From Inhella inkyongensis (GTDB taxonomy: Bacteria; Pseudomonadota; Gammaproteobacteria; Burkholderiales; Burkholderiaceae_C), in the NCBI RefSeq assembly GCF_005952805.1, contig NZ_CP040709.1, positions 2,666,001 to 2,730,000 of the forward strand: a stretch of 64,000 nucleotides of DNA, read 5' to 3'. Numbering within the stretch: position 1 is the stretch's first letter; every line of letters begins with the position of its first letter. The notes under the pieces are model-generated. The model had not been told where the DNA came from. It made no database searches and saw nothing but the letters and a program-made list of their open reading frames with translations. Shown here piece after piece: positions 14,087 through 23,855 of the stretch. A program made the translations under genes and the position numbers.

Positions 14087-15400
14087 TTACTTGGCCAGCA
14101 GAGCGTCCAGCGCGGCGATGTCCTCAGGGCGCAGCTGCCCCGAAGCCTGACGCAGCTTCAGGCTGGTCACCAAGGTATCAAAACGCGCCTTGGCCAGGTC
14201 GTTCTGGGTGGCGTAAAGCTGGGCCTGGGCATTCAGCACGTCCAGGTTGACCCGCACGCCGACCTTGTAGCCCAGTTGCGTGGCTTCCAGTGCCAGTTTG
14301 CTGGACGACTCGGCGGCCTCGAAGGCCTTGACCTGGGCGTTCAGGGACTGCAGACCGTAGAAGCTGCGGCGCGTGCCTTCGGCCACCGAGCGGCGCGCGA
14401 ATTCGAGGTCGTTGCGCGACTTCTCGGCCAGCACCAGGGCTTCGGCGATGCGGCCCTGGGTGGCTCCGCCGGTGTAGAGCGGCATCTTGAAGCTCACACC
14501 CACCACGGCGTTTTGGGTATTGCCCACTGGCTGGGCAAAGCTCCCGCTGTCACGCTTCACGCCCAGCGAGCCGGTCAAATCCAGGGTCGGACGCTCAGCG
14601 GCCTTGGCCTTGTCGACCTCCAGTTGGGCCACATCCAGGCCCAGACGGGCACGTTGGATCTGCGGGTGACCGGCCTCGGCCTGGGCCAGCCAGGGGTCGA
14701 CATTGAGCGGTTCCACCACGGGCAAGGCTACCGGCTGCGCCAAGGGCTTGGGATCCACATCGTTGCGGCCCACCAGCTGATCCAGTGTCACGCGCTTGAC
14801 GCGCAGATCGTTCTCGGCCGCGATCTCTTGTGCCGTGGCGCGGTCAAAGCGAGCCTGGGCCTCGCGGGTGTCGGTGATGGTGGCCGTGCCGACTTCGAAA
14901 TTGCGCTTGGCCGAGGCCAGTTGCTCGGCAATGGCCTTCTTGCTGCCCTGGCTGGTGGCCAGGGCCTCACGCGCGGCCAGAACATCAAAGTAGGCCTGGG
15001 CCACACGGACCATCAGATCCTGCTCGGCCACGGCCAGGTCGGCACGCGACAGCTCCACACCGCGTTCGGCCTGCGCAATGGAGGCGCCGTGCGATTGGTT
15101 GTAGAGCGCATAGCTGGCGCTGACACTCGCCCCGGTGGAATTCACTGCTCCCCGTCCGCGCACCGGCACGTCCAGCTCGGTACGCGTGCTGCTGATACCC
15201 AAGCCCACAGAGGGCTTGCGCAAGGCCTGTGCCTGCGTGAGCCGATGTTGCGCACCCTCGGAGGCTGCACGGGCGGACAGATAGCTGGCGTCATAGGCGC
15301 GTGCCGCCTGATAGAGCTCGTTCAGGCTCTGAGCCTGGGCAGCGCCGCCGAAAGCCAGCAGCAGAGCAAGTTTCAGCGGGGTCGGGAACACAGAGGGCAT
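14087..15400 (-). CDS. tolC: TolC-family outer membrane channel protein
   Basis: A 437-aa outer membrane efflux protein with a signal peptide (LALLLAFGGAAQAQ). The two OEP halves are long helices with the usual Asn/Ser-rich strands, for example SLNELYQAARAYDASYLSAR and MPLYTGGATQGRI. It would form the trimeric exit duct for RND efflux or type I secretion. The ATG at 15400 has AAGGA upstream. The Pcm-like gene lies just upstream, a common arrangement in Burkholderiales. Confidence 0.9.
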   Translation of the reverse strand: MPSVFPTPLKLALLLAFGGAAQAQSLNELYQAARAYDASYLSARAASEGAQHRLTQAQALRKPSVGLGISSTRTELDVPVRGRGAVNSTGASVSASYALYNQSHGASIAQAERGVELSRADLAVAEQDLMVRVAQAYFDVLAAREALATSQGSKKAIAEQLASAKRNFEVGTATITDTREAQARFDRATAQEIAAENDLRVKRVTLDQLVGRNDVDPKPLAQPVALPVVEPLNVDPWLAQAEAGHPQIQRARLGLDVAQLEVDKAKAAERPTLDLTGSLGVKRDSGSFAQPVGNTQNAVVGVSFKMPLYTGGATQGRIAEALVLAEKSRNDLEFARRSVAEGTRRSFYGLQSLNAQVKAFEAAESSSKLALEATQLGYKVGVRVNLDVLNAQAQLYATQNDLAKARFDTLVTSLKLRQASGQLRPEDIAALDALLAK

Positions 15401-15537
15401 CACCAGTCCTTCAGCAGGGTTTGTTTGTGGAGGGGCGCACCAAACAGGGTCGGACGCCGCAGCGGGCGAGGTTATAGGGGTGCCGGGGGTGAACAGCCAC
15501 CCGTCATGCGACGAGTTGCAGCCCCGGCAGGCTGACT

Positions 15538-15550
15538 GGGGTCAGACCCC
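15538..15550. repeat. GGGGTCAGACCCC palindrome
   Basis: A 13-bp palindrome (GGGGTC-A-GACCCC) lies between the Pcm-like gene and tolC. This motif is a common interspersed palindrome in Burkholderiales genomes to my knowledge; only one copy was noticed here. Confidence 0.5.
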
Positions 15551-15567
15551 CGACGAGCCGTCCCGCC

Positions 15568-16221
15568 TCAAAACGCAAAACTGGGCGCCTCGGCCACACC
15601 GGTCAGGCGCGGCAATACGGTATCAAAGAGCTCGCGGCGGCTGAATTGGCCAGGCGCCATGCAGCGCCACAGCACCGCGCGCATCACGGGCAGCTCGCCT
15701 TCCACCACCAGCAGGCGACCACCGGGCTTGAGCTGAGCCTTCAGGGCCTCCGGCGTGCTGGGCAAGGAGCCCGTCAGCACGATGGCGTCAAAGGGGCCGT
15801 CCGCCGCCGCGCCTTGGGCCGGGTCGGCCTGGCGCACCTGCACCCGCGACAGACCCAGGCGACGCAGGCGCTCGCGGGCGGCCTCGGCCAAGTCCGCGCG
15901 GGGCTCCAGGCTCAGCACTTCAGAGGCCTGATGCGCCAGCAGAGCCGTGAGATAGCCACTGCCCGTGCCCAACTCCAGCACCCGATCGGTGGGTTGCAAC
16001 TGCAATTCCTGCAGCAGCCGGGCCTCGACCTTGGGCTGCAACATCAGCCGGCCGCCGCCCAGGGGCAGTTCGGTGTCCATGAAAGCCAGGTGTCGCACGT
16101 TGCTGGGCATGAAATCCTCGCGGCGCACCAGGCTGAGCAGTTGCAAGACCGCCGGGTCCAGCACATCCCAGGGGCGGATCTGCTGCTCGATCATGTTGAA
16201 GCGGGCTTGTTCGATATTCAT
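15568..16221 (-). CDS. protein-L-isoaspartate O-methyltransferase family protein
   Basis: A 217-aa Pcm-like methyltransferase: MNIEQARFNMIEQQIRPWDV start, REDFMP, VLELGTGSGYLTALLA SAM motif near residue 80, and PGGRLLVVEG. This subgroup is a Pcm paralog found beside tolC; whether it repairs isoaspartate is uncertain. The ATG at 16221 has an AAGGAA ribosome site. Confidence 0.85.
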   Translation of the reverse strand: MNIEQARFNMIEQQIRPWDVLDPAVLQLLSLVRREDFMPSNVRHLAFMDTELPLGGGRLMLQPKVEARLLQELQLQPTDRVLELGTGSGYLTALLAHQASEVLSLEPRADLAEAARERLRRLGLSRVQVRQADPAQGAAADGPFDAIVLTGSLPSTPEALKAQLKPGGRLLVVEGELPVMRAVLWRCMAPGQFSRRELFDTVLPRLTGVAEAPSFAF

Positions 16222-16332
16222 CTTGTATTCCTTGCTGGCCCCGGCAAGAGGTGGGGCGGGCGGGATTCTAGAGAGGAGCCGGGGCGCTGCTGGCTATGAT
16301 CCGCGCCCTTTTTGTGATGGAACAAGACCGCC

Positions 16333-17160
16333 ATGGACGCGTTGCTCTTGCTCAAGGCCGCGATCATGGGCGTGGTCGAGGGCCTGACCGAATTCCTGCC
16401 CATCAGCTCCACCGGCCACCTGATCCTGGCCGGGCAGCTGCTCGGCCTGCATGACGCCAAAGCCAAGGTCTTTGACATCGCGATCCAGACCGGCGCCATC
16501 CTGGCGGTGATTCTGGTCTACGCCCAGCGTCTCAAGGCCGTGGCGGCGGGCCTGCCCAGCCAGCCCCAGGCGCGCCGCTTTGTGCTCAATGTGGCCATCG
16601 GCTTCGCGCCGGCGGTGGTCCTGGGTTTGCTGCTGGGCAAGGCCATCAAGGCCCATCTCTTCACCCCCACCGTGGTGGCCAGCGCATTCATCGTCGGCGG
16701 TTTCATCATTTTGTGGGCCGAACGCCGCCAGGCCAGCGTCCAGCCGCGCATCCAGGCGGTGGACGACATGACACCGCTTGACGCGCTCAAGGTCGGACTG
16801 GTGCAGTGCCTGGCCATGATCCCGGGCACCAGTCGCTCGGGCGCCACCATCATTGGCGGCATGTTCCTGGGGCTGTCGCGCCAGACCGCCACCGATTTCT
16901 CTTTTTTCCTGGCCATCCCCACCCTGATCGGCGCCGGCGCCTACAGCCTCTACAAAGAGCGCGAGCTGCTGGCATGGAGCGATCTGCCGATGTTTGGCGT
17001 GGGTCTGCTGTTCAGCTTCCTCTCGGCCTGGGTGTGCGTGCGTTGGTTGCTGCGCTATGTGGCCAGCCACAGCTTTACACCCTTTGCCTGGTATCGCATC
17101 GGCTTTGGCATCGTGGTCTTGCTCACGGCGCACTTCGGCTGGATTCAGTGGTCGGCCTGA
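16333..17160 (+). CDS. uppP: undecaprenyl-diphosphatase
   Basis: A 275-aa multi-pass membrane enzyme that recycles the C55 lipid carrier for peptidoglycan synthesis and gives bacitracin tolerance. Signature motifs are [18 protein letters not shown] (residues 15-32) and [10 protein letters not shown] near residue 165. Length and hydrophobic pattern are normal for the family. Confidence 0.96.
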   Translation: MDALLLLKAAIMGVVEGLTEFLPISSTGHLILAGQLLGLHDAKAKVFDIAIQTGAILAVILVYAQRLKAVAAGLPSQPQARRFVLNVAIGFAPAVVLGLLLGKAIKAHLFTPTVVASAFIVGGFIILWAERRQASVQPRIQAVDDMTPLDALKVGLVQCLAMIPGTSRSGATIIGGMFLGLSRQTATDFSFFLAIPTLIGAGAYSLYKERELLAWSDLPMFGVGLLFSFLSAWVCVRWLLRYVASHSFTPFAWYRIGFGIVVLLTAHFGWIQWSA

Positions 17161-17191
17161 GACGGCCGGGAGCAGTCGGGATAATTGACCC

Positions 17192-17995
17192 ATGACGATC
17201 CAAATCAAGACGCCCGCCGACATCGAGGGCATGCGCATCGCCGGCCGCCTCGCCTCCGAGGTGCTGGACCTGCTGACCGCCCATGTCAAAGCCGGGGTCA
17301 CGACCCAGCAGCTGGACGACATTGCGCGCCACCACATCCTGGAGGTGCAGGGCGCGATTTCGGCCACCATCGGCTACCAGCCGCCAGGCTACCCGCCCTT
17401 CCCGGCCGCCATCTGCACCTCGGTCAACCACACGGTCTGTCACGGCATCCCGAATGACCGGCCGCTGAAGAACGGCGACATCCTGAACATCGACTGCACG
17501 GTGATCAAGGACGGTTGGCACGGCGACACCAGCCGCATGTACATCGTGGGCGAAGGCTCCATCGCGGCCAAGCGCCTGTGCCAGTTCACCTACGAAGCCA
17601 TGTGGAAGGGCATTGCCAAGGTCAAGCCGGGTGCGCGCCTGGGCGACATCGGCCACGCCATCCAGAGCTATGCCGAACCGGCGGGCTTCTCGGTGGTGCG
17701 CGAGTTCTGCGGCCACGGCGTAGGCAAGAAGTTCCATGAAGAGCCGCAAGTGCTGCACTATGGCCGCCCGGGCACCCTGGAAGAGTTGGTACCCGGCATG
17801 GTCTTCACCATCGAGCCCATGATCAACGCCGGCCGGCGCGAGATCAAAGAGCTGCCCGACGGCTGGACCATTGTCACCAAGGACCGCTCGCTCTCGGCGC
17901 AATGGGAGCACACCATTGCCGTCACCGAGACCGGCTACGACATCCTGACGCTCTCGGCCGGCAGCCCGCCGCCCCCGGCCTTCATCAAAGCCTGA
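17192..17995 (+). CDS. map: methionine aminopeptidase, type I
   Basis: A 267-aa type I enzyme that removes the initiator methionine. Metal ligands and motifs are visible: NHTVCHGIPNDRPLKNGDIL, NIDCTVIKDGWHGDTSRMY, GHGVGKKFHEEPQVLHY and FTIEPMIN, then WEHTIAVTETG. It precedes glnD by 14 bp, a common order in proteobacteria. Confidence 0.97.
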   Translation: MTIQIKTPADIEGMRIAGRLASEVLDLLTAHVKAGVTTQQLDDIARHHILEVQGAISATIGYQPPGYPPFPAAICTSVNHTVCHGIPNDRPLKNGDILNIDCTVIKDGWHGDTSRMYIVGEGSIAAKRLCQFTYEAMWKGIAKVKPGARLGDIGHAIQSYAEPAGFSVVREFCGHGVGKKFHEEPQVLHYGRPGTLEELVPGMVFTIEPMINAGRREIKELPDGWTIVTKDRSLSAQWEHTIAVTETGYDILTLSAGSPPPPAFIKA

Positions 17996-18009
17996 GCCAA
18001 GGCCCGAAC

Positions 18010-20571
18010 ATGAGCTGGCGCGACGCCAAGCAGCGCTTGCTGCAGCAGTTCGCGCAGCAAAGCCCCAGCACCGCGCGGGTGCAGGCGCTGCTCAAGGCCC
18101 TGGCCGCGCAGGCGGATGCCGCCCTGCTCGCACTCTGGCAGGCCGCCAGCCTGCCCGCCCAGGCCTGCCTGGTGGCCGTGGGCGGCTTTGGCCGGGGCGA
18201 GCTTTTTCCGAGCTCCGATGTGGACGTGCTGGTGCTCTTGCCCTCCGACGTCGACGCTCACATGCCTGGGCCGCTGCGCGACTCGCTGGAGGCCTTCATC
18301 AGCGCCTGCTGGGACGCCGGCTTGGAGATCGGCTCGTCGGTGCGCACTCTGCCCGAGTGCCTGATCGAAGCTCGCAAGGACCTCACCGTTCAGACCTCGC
18401 TGTTGGAGGCCCGCCGGCTGGCCGGTCCCCCCAAGGTTTTCCAGGCCTTCACGCAGGCCGTGGGGGCCGCCGTGGATGCACCCACCTTCTTGCGCGGCAA
18501 GCTCTTGGAGATGCAGCAGCGCCACACCAAGTTCGAGGACACGCCCTACGCGCTGGAGCCCAACTGCAAGGAAAGCCCAGGGGGCTTGCGCGATCTGCAA
18601 GTACTGATGTGGATCGCGCGTGGCGCGGGCCTGGGCGCCAGCTGGGGCGAGTTGGCGCGCGCCGGGCTGATCTCGGCGCTGGAAGCGCGACATCTGCAGC
18701 GCAATGAGGCCACGCTCAAGCTCATCCGCTGCCTGCTGCACGCCCAGGCCGGGCGGCGCGAGGACCGGCTGGTTTTCGACCTGCAGGCCGCCGTGGCACA
18801 GCGACTGGGTCTCAAAGCACAGGGCACGGTGCGCGCCTCCGAGCTTCTGATGCGGCGCTACTACTGGGCCGCCAAGGCGGTCACCCAGCTCAACCAGATC
18901 CTGATGCTCAATCTGCAGGAGCGCATCCAGGGCGTGGCCGAGGCCGCCGTGCGGCCGCTCAACCCCCGCTTTCAGGACCGCGCCGGCCTGATCGATGTGG
19001 TGGACGAGGACCTGTTCCAGCGCGAACCCGGCGCCATCCTGGAAACCTTTGTGCTCTACGCCACCGTGGCCGGGCTCAAGGGCCTGTCCAGCCGCACCCT
19101 GCGCGCGCTGTACAACGCTCGCGGGGTGATGGATGCGCGCTGGCGCTCCGATGCCCGCAACCGCGAGCAGTTCATGACCCTGCTGCGCGCCCCCCAGGGC
19201 CAGACCCATGCGCTGCGGCTGATGAACCAGACCTCGGTGCTGGGGCGCTACCTCTGGGCCTTCCGCGCCATCGTTGGCCAAATGCAGCACGACCTGTTCC
19301 ACGTCTACACCGTGGACCAGCACATCCTGATGGTGGTGCGCAATATGCGTCGCTTCTTCATCCCGGAGCACGCACACGAGTACCCGTTCTGTTCGCAGTT
19401 GGCCGCGCAGTTCGACGCCCCTGCCCTGCTCCTCATCGCCGCCCTGTTCCATGACATCGGCAAGGGCCGGGGTGGCGACCACAGTCAGATCGGGGGCATT
19501 GAGGCGCGCCGCTTCGCCCGCGCGCACAAGCTCTCGAAGGCCGACGCCGAACTGGTCGAGTTCCTGGTGCGCAAGCACTTGCGGCTCTCACAGGTGGCGC
19601 AGAAGGAAGACCTCAGCGACCCCGAGGTGGTGGCCGCCTTTGCGCGCGAGGTAGGCGACGCCCGCCGCCTCACCGCCCTGTACCTGCTGACCGTGGCCGA
19701 TATCCGGGGCACCAGCCCCAAGGTCTGGAATGCCTGGAAGGGCAAGCTGCTGGAAGACTGCTACCGCCTGACCCTGCGCCATCTGGGCGGTGCGCCCATC
19801 AAACACGAAGCCGAGATCGAGGCCCGGCGCCAAGAAGCGCGCCAGCTGCTGGCCCTGCGCTCGGCCCTGCCGGACACCGAAGCCCCGTTGTGGGCCACCC
19901 TGCAGCTCAGCTACTTCGCCCGCCACGAGGCCAGCGAGCTGGCCTGGCATGCGCGCGAGTTGTGGCGCCATGTGGGACAACTGGCGGGAGCGGTGGTTCG
20001 CGCCCGCCCCAGCCCTGTGGGTGAGGGCCTGCAGGTGCTGGTCTATGCCCGCGATGTGCCCGATCTCTTTGCGCGCATCTGCGGCTACTTCGATGGCGCC
20101 GGCTTCAACATCCTGGACGCCAAGGTGCACACCACCCGCGACGGCGTGGCGCTGGACACCTTCCAGGTGTTGTCGGGTGATGTCGGCGCACTGCAGCGCG
20201 ACTTGGTGCCCCTGGTGGAGCAGAAGCTGGCCCTGGCCCTGGCCCAGACCGGCCCGCTGCCCGAGCCGCGCCGTGCGCGCCTGTCGCGCCGCGTCAAGTC
20301 CTTCCCTTACACGCCGCGTGTCAGCCTGCGCCCGGACGAACGCGCCCAGGCCTGGGTGCTGTCGCTCTCGGCCAGCGACCGCGCCGGCCTGCTCTACGCC
20401 ATCGCCCGCGTGCTGGCGCGCCACCGCATCAATCTGCAGCTGGCCAAGATCTCCACCCTGGGCGAGCGCGTCGAGGACAGCTTCTTGGTGAACGGCGCGG
20501 CGCTGCAGAACCCGCGCGAGCAGCTTGTCATCGAATCGGAGCTGCTCGACGCTCTGGCATTGCCAGGGTGA
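18010..20571 (+). CDS. glnD: bifunctional uridylyltransferase / uridylyl-removing enzyme
   Basis: An 853-aa nitrogen sensor that uridylylates and deuridylylates PII. The nucleotidyltransferase motif GGFGRGELFPSSDVDVL is at residues 58-74, the HD phosphohydrolase motif FHDIGKGRGGDHSQIG is near 484, and two ACT domains lie at the C terminus (LQVLVYARDVPDLFARI; AWVLSLSASDRAGLLYAIAR). I chose the ATG at 18010 directly after map. Confidence 0.97.
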   Translation: MSWRDAKQRLLQQFAQQSPSTARVQALLKALAAQADAALLALWQAASLPAQACLVAVGGFGRGELFPSSDVDVLVLLPSDVDAHMPGPLRDSLEAFISACWDAGLEIGSSVRTLPECLIEARKDLTVQTSLLEARRLAGPPKVFQAFTQAVGAAVDAPTFLRGKLLEMQQRHTKFEDTPYALEPNCKESPGGLRDLQVLMWIARGAGLGASWGELARAGLISALEARHLQRNEATLKLIRCLLHAQAGRREDRLVFDLQAAVAQRLGLKAQGTVRASELLMRRYYWAAKAVTQLNQILMLNLQERIQGVAEAAVRPLNPRFQDRAGLIDVVDEDLFQREPGAILETFVLYATVAGLKGLSSRTLRALYNARGVMDARWRSDARNREQFMTLLRAPQGQTHALRLMNQTSVLGRYLWAFRAIVGQMQHDLFHVYTVDQHILMVVRNMRRFFIPEHAHEYPFCSQLAAQFDAPALLLIAALFHDIGKGRGGDHSQIGGIEARRFARAHKLSKADAELVEFLVRKHLRLSQVAQKEDLSDPEVVAAFAREVGDARRLTALYLLTVADIRGTSPKVWNAWKGKLLEDCYRLTLRHLGGAPIKHEAEIEARRQEARQLLALRSALPDTEAPLWATLQLSYFARHEASELAWHARELWRHVGQLAGAVVRARPSPVGEGLQVLVYARDVPDLFARICGYFDGAGFNILDAKVHTTRDGVALDTFQVLSGDVGALQRDLVPLVEQKLALALAQTGPLPEPRRARLSRRVKSFPYTPRVSLRPDERAQAWVLSLSASDRAGLLYAIARVLARHRINLQLAKISTLGERVEDSFLVNGAALQNPREQLVIESELLDALALPG

Positions 20572-20647
20572 TCAACCAGCCCGCCCATAGCCGTGAACTC
20601 AGGCCTGTCGCCAAGCCCAAAAGGCCACCTTGCCCGAATGCTGGAGT

Positions 20648-22603
20648 TCAGGGGTGGGCCACGACTGTAACCGTCGTTCCCGGCGGCAGCTTGACGCCCC
20701 TGCGCACATAGCGGCTTGTAGATGCGACCACCGTGTCGCCAACAAAAGCATGCGACCCGCCGCCGAACTGGGTCAGCTTGCTAAAAGTCTCCCTGGACCG
20801 GCTGGACGCGAGCCTCAAGGTATCAAGCCCCTGCAATGCAAAGTCCCCGAACTGGGCTCGGCGCCACCCATAGCCCAATGGCTGAGCATGTTTTGGCATG
20901 CCGCCAAACAGGCTTGCGCTCATTCGATTCCACTCGTCCTCCAGCCCCCCACCACCAAGTCGGCGCAAGATGCTGTCCAGGCATTGGTGGCTGCCCGCTG
21001 CACTGCCCGCACCTTCGCAACCCGCGGCCAACTCTTTCAGTAGCTCCGGGCCGTAGCGACGATTCAGAAAGGTCAAGAGGCTCGCCCCCATGTCATAGGA
21101 ACGGTAGCCGCCCCGCCACTGGAGCAAAGACAGATTGGTGGCTTCTCTCAAGTATCTTGCCACTCCATCTTCAAGAACTCGATTGCGCCCAGGGCTAATG
21201 AACTCGCTCAGCAGGTCCTCGCTGCCGACGGCGGAACTCTCCGTAAGCCACGAGCTATATCCACGATTGCGTTTGATTCCAAGTTGATAGTGCTGAATCA
21301 AATGAGTCAGTTCATGGATCGCGGTCGACTTGTAATCCTCAATGTCTTTAGCCACACCCTCGCCATCCAAGAACATGACGAGGGCCGCGTTGAGTCCCTG
21401 CGCGTAGTTATTCCTACCCAAGACATAGCCAGCCCAATCTCGGGTCTTTGTCGGATCAGCACGCCCAAGGATGACCACATGCACATCTTGGAGCTGCCCC
21501 GGCAGATCTTGAATGAGGCTGTTGTCCGCTGCTGCAGCATCACCCCAAACATCACCCATTAAGGCCACACTGCGCGCGTAACCACCCTTCTCTCCACAAA
21601 AACTCGCCCGCAGCGGCTCTATCTTCTGAGTGCTCAACGTACTGGTCTTGATCAATTCCTGATCCACCCAATACAGAATCTGCCGCCCAAATGGCGCTGG
21701 GCAACGCGCTAGGAGCTGAGCGGTGTACGGCGTCTCGGGATCAAAGAAGCTTCCTCCCTCGATCCATACGCGCGTGCTCCCCAGCTCTGCGGCTTGCACC
21801 TTACGCCGCGCTTCAGTCGTTGGCTGGAAGGGTGTTTTAACTCGCTCCGACCAGGCGCGCAGCGTCGCTGCGTTGTCCTCTAGCGTGAGGCTGTGATGGC
21901 GATAGCGAGCATCTTGCTCATGGGCATGATCGCCTGCATGCGTCGCATTCATCGAGGGGGAGGCAGCCAAACCAGGTTCGCCAGCACCGGGCAGGTCGGT
22001 GCCTGTTGAGCTGGTCCCGTTGCTGAAGACAAGCGTCAGGCTCTGGCCTGCGCGCAAACCAGCCAGTTCGAGGTCGATGGACTGCATCACCGGGCTACCG
22101 TTTCGGTAGCGCCAGATACCGATCCCCTTGCCCGAATAGCTACCGTCCGCATTCAGCCCGCAGTGCAATCCTGCGCAATCGGGCAGCAAGCGGTTATCGA
22201 TGCGCGCCGGCAGCACCCCCGGTGCTTCCACTTGCAGCACCGTGGTCCCAATCAACTCTGCGCCCTGGCCATCTTTTCCACGAACAGTGACGGTGTAGCG
22301 ACCGGGGCTCGAAAACTGATGCTCGACAGTCGGCCCAAAGGGTTTAGCACTGCCATCTCCAAAGTCCCACTCAAGGCTGAATTTCAACCATTGGTCACCG
22401 ACGTCGAATCGAACGAACTCGTTTGCCCAAGCCCTTTCAGAGGACACCGTCACCAGGGCCTGAACAGGGCCTGAAGGTGCTGGGTTAGGTGCTGGTGCTG
22501 GTGCTGGCGCAGGAGCAGAGCCACCACCTCCCCCGCAGCCTGACACCAGTAATCCAATGCCCGTCGCAATGCAAAGCGTGCGGAAGCGGCTTTCAGCGCT
22601 CAT
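20648..22603 (-). CDS. PKD-domain lipoprotein with HExxH metalloprotease (M30-like)
   Basis: A 651-aa lipoprotein. The ATG at 22603 has GGGAGG upstream. A lipobox (GIGLLVSGCGGGGG) is followed by a Pro-Ala linker (APAPAPAPAPNPAPSG) and a PKD-type domain with WDFGDGSAKPFGPTVEHQFS. The catalytic part carries AIHELTHLIQHYQ (HExxH, zinc) and a downstream SSWLTESSAVGSEDL that may hold the third ligand, as in the hyicolysin M30 family. It is probably exported to the outer membrane or surface. Its substrate is unknown, and no maturation genes are adjacent. Confidence 0.75.
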   Translation of the reverse strand: MSAESRFRTLCIATGIGLLVSGCGGGGGSAPAPAPAPAPNPAPSGPVQALVTVSSERAWANEFVRFDVGDQWLKFSLEWDFGDGSAKPFGPTVEHQFSSPGRYTVTVRGKDGQGAELIGTTVLQVEAPGVLPARIDNRLLPDCAGLHCGLNADGSYSGKGIGIWRYRNGSPVMQSIDLELAGLRAGQSLTLVFSNGTSSTGTDLPGAGEPGLAASPSMNATHAGDHAHEQDARYRHHSLTLEDNAATLRAWSERVKTPFQPTTEARRKVQAAELGSTRVWIEGGSFFDPETPYTAQLLARCPAPFGRQILYWVDQELIKTSTLSTQKIEPLRASFCGEKGGYARSVALMGDVWGDAAAADNSLIQDLPGQLQDVHVVILGRADPTKTRDWAGYVLGRNNYAQGLNAALVMFLDGEGVAKDIEDYKSTAIHELTHLIQHYQLGIKRNRGYSSWLTESSAVGSEDLLSEFISPGRNRVLEDGVARYLREATNLSLLQWRGGYRSYDMGASLLTFLNRRYGPELLKELAAGCEGAGSAAGSHQCLDSILRRLGGGGLEDEWNRMSASLFGGMPKHAQPLGYGWRRAQFGDFALQGLDTLRLASSRSRETFSKLTQFGGGSHAFVGDTVVASTSRYVRRGVKLPPGTTVTVVAHP

Positions 22604-22837
22604 CGATCCTCCCTTTTCGTGTATTGGTTTTTGCGCAGATTCTGGCAACGCACTTAAGGGCAGCTTGAGCCGGTGTGGCGACTGGGCGACGCCCCAAAGG
22701 CATCCACCGCCCAGGCTGGGGGCGGGGTTAACCCGACTCAATGCACCATTGCGCACCTCCGGGCGTATGAAGCCGCGCCAGTACGCTCGTCACGGCGGAG
22801 CGGACAACAGATTGGGCGGGTTAAACAGATGAGCAAG

Positions 22838-23038
22838 TCAGCGCTGCGTGTCCGTACTCTGCTCGGGCTGCCGCGTCGGCCGACGCTGCAAGTCGCCGCC
22901 GCAGTTGGGACAGCGCTGCCCCATTTGCACGCAGCAGGTGCTGCAAAAGCTGCACTCGTAGGAGCAGATCCAGGCGCCTGGCTGCTCGGCCGGCAGGCTG
23001 ACCTGGCAGCGCTCACAGATCGGTTTCATTTGCAGCAT
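22838..23038 (-). CDS. DUF1272 zinc-ribbon protein
   Basis: A 66-aa protein with cysteine pairs CERC ... CSYECSFCSTCC ... CPNCGGDL, the DUF1272 family pattern (several zinc sites). It is the last gene of the five-gene minus-strand cluster and touches the DUF4231-like gene (stop and start overlap at 23038). Function is unknown. Confidence 0.85.
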   Translation of the reverse strand: MLQMKPICERCQVSLPAEQPGAWICSYECSFCSTCCVQMGQRCPNCGGDLQRRPTRQPEQSTDTQR

Positions 23039-23481
23039 CAGCGCTTCTCCGGTCGTTCGACGATGCGCGCCCAGCGCTCGCTGCCCGAACCCAACAGCTG
23101 CTGCAGGCGCTCAAACCATTGCTCCAGTTGGGCCGGCGCCGGCTCGCCCTGGGCGGCGCGGAAATGCATCTCGCGCTCCAGGTCCTGCAAGCCGTGATGC
23201 AGGGCGCGCTCGTGCTGCCACAGCTCGCGCGCGCGACGCATCTCCAGCCAGGCGCCCAGGCCGGCCGTGGTGGTGGTCAGGCACAGCACCACGAACTGCA
23301 GCAAGGGCCCTTGCTGGCTGCCCAGCAGCAGGCCCAGGCCCGAGACGATGGACGCTGCCGCGCTGCACAGGATCAGGATGGTCTGGCCGCGCCGGTACTG
23401 ATCGCGATGGCGGGCGGCTTCGCGGTCAAAGTGCGCGACCTCGCCGGCCACGGTGTTCAAAAGCTGTTCGAAAGCACTCAT
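23038..23481 (-). CDS. DUF4231-like small membrane protein
   Basis: A 147-aa protein with two membrane helices (ILILCSAAASIVSGLGLLLG and LLQFVVLCLTTTTAGLGAWL) flanked by charged helices, the DUF4231/SLATT-like layout. Some SLATT proteins act with defence systems, but nothing nearby supports that here. ATG 23481 overlaps the upstream stop as ATGA. Confidence 0.65.
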   Translation of the reverse strand: MSAFEQLLNTVAGEVAHFDREAARHRDQYRRGQTILILCSAAASIVSGLGLLLGSQQGPLLQFVVLCLTTTTAGLGAWLEMRRARELWQHERALHHGLQDLEREMHFRAAQGEPAPAQLEQWFERLQQLLGSGSERWARIVERPEKR

Positions 23482-23855
23482 CGTTCTCGAGACTCCAGCG
23501 GCGGCACCCAGCGTCCGCCAAAGGCCTGCCGGCCACCCAGGGGTGGCAGCAGGCGCAGATGCACCCACTCGGGCGCACGGCCCAGGGCCTGCGCCGCCAG
23601 CGGGGTCAGTCGCTCCAGCAACTCGGCCGCATCCTCAACTGGGCCGCGCAGTCCGAGCTCAATGAACACGGGAGCTGCGGCAACGGCCGCTTCCTGCTCG
23701 GCATAGTCGGCCGGCGACACGCGCTGCAGCCGCACCCAGGTATGGCCGGGGGCACTGCCCAGGGCCGGGCCGAGCGCATCGGCCAAGGCCTGTGCCGTCC
23801 CAGCAGGCAGCGCATGGTGCGGGTCCTCGACGACCCAGACCTCAAGCAGGGGCAC
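23478..23855 (-). CDS. tautomerase-superfamily-like protein
   Basis: A 125-aa protein. A GTG at 23855 has GGAGG eight bases upstream and gives V/MPLLEVWVVEDPHHALP, a start like tautomerases, where Pro1 after Met removal is catalytic (here Pro2 of the precursor). A second half contains APVFIELGLRGPVEDAAELL. Two tautomerase-like repeats are possible. A longer upstream start would bury the catalytic proline. It overlaps the upstream lipoprotein gene by 14 bp. Confidence 0.6.
   Translation of the reverse strand: MPLLEVWVVEDPHHALPAGTAQALADALGPALGSAPGHTWVRLQRVSPADYAEQEAAVAAAPVFIELGLRGPVEDAAELLERLTPLAAQALGRAPEWVHLRLLPPLGGRQAFGGRWVPPLESRER

Noticed and set aside
17935..19578. 547-codon minus-strand frame opposite glnD
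   Set aside because: Shadow of glnD in high-GC DNA; composition is His/Gly/Gln-rich without domains.
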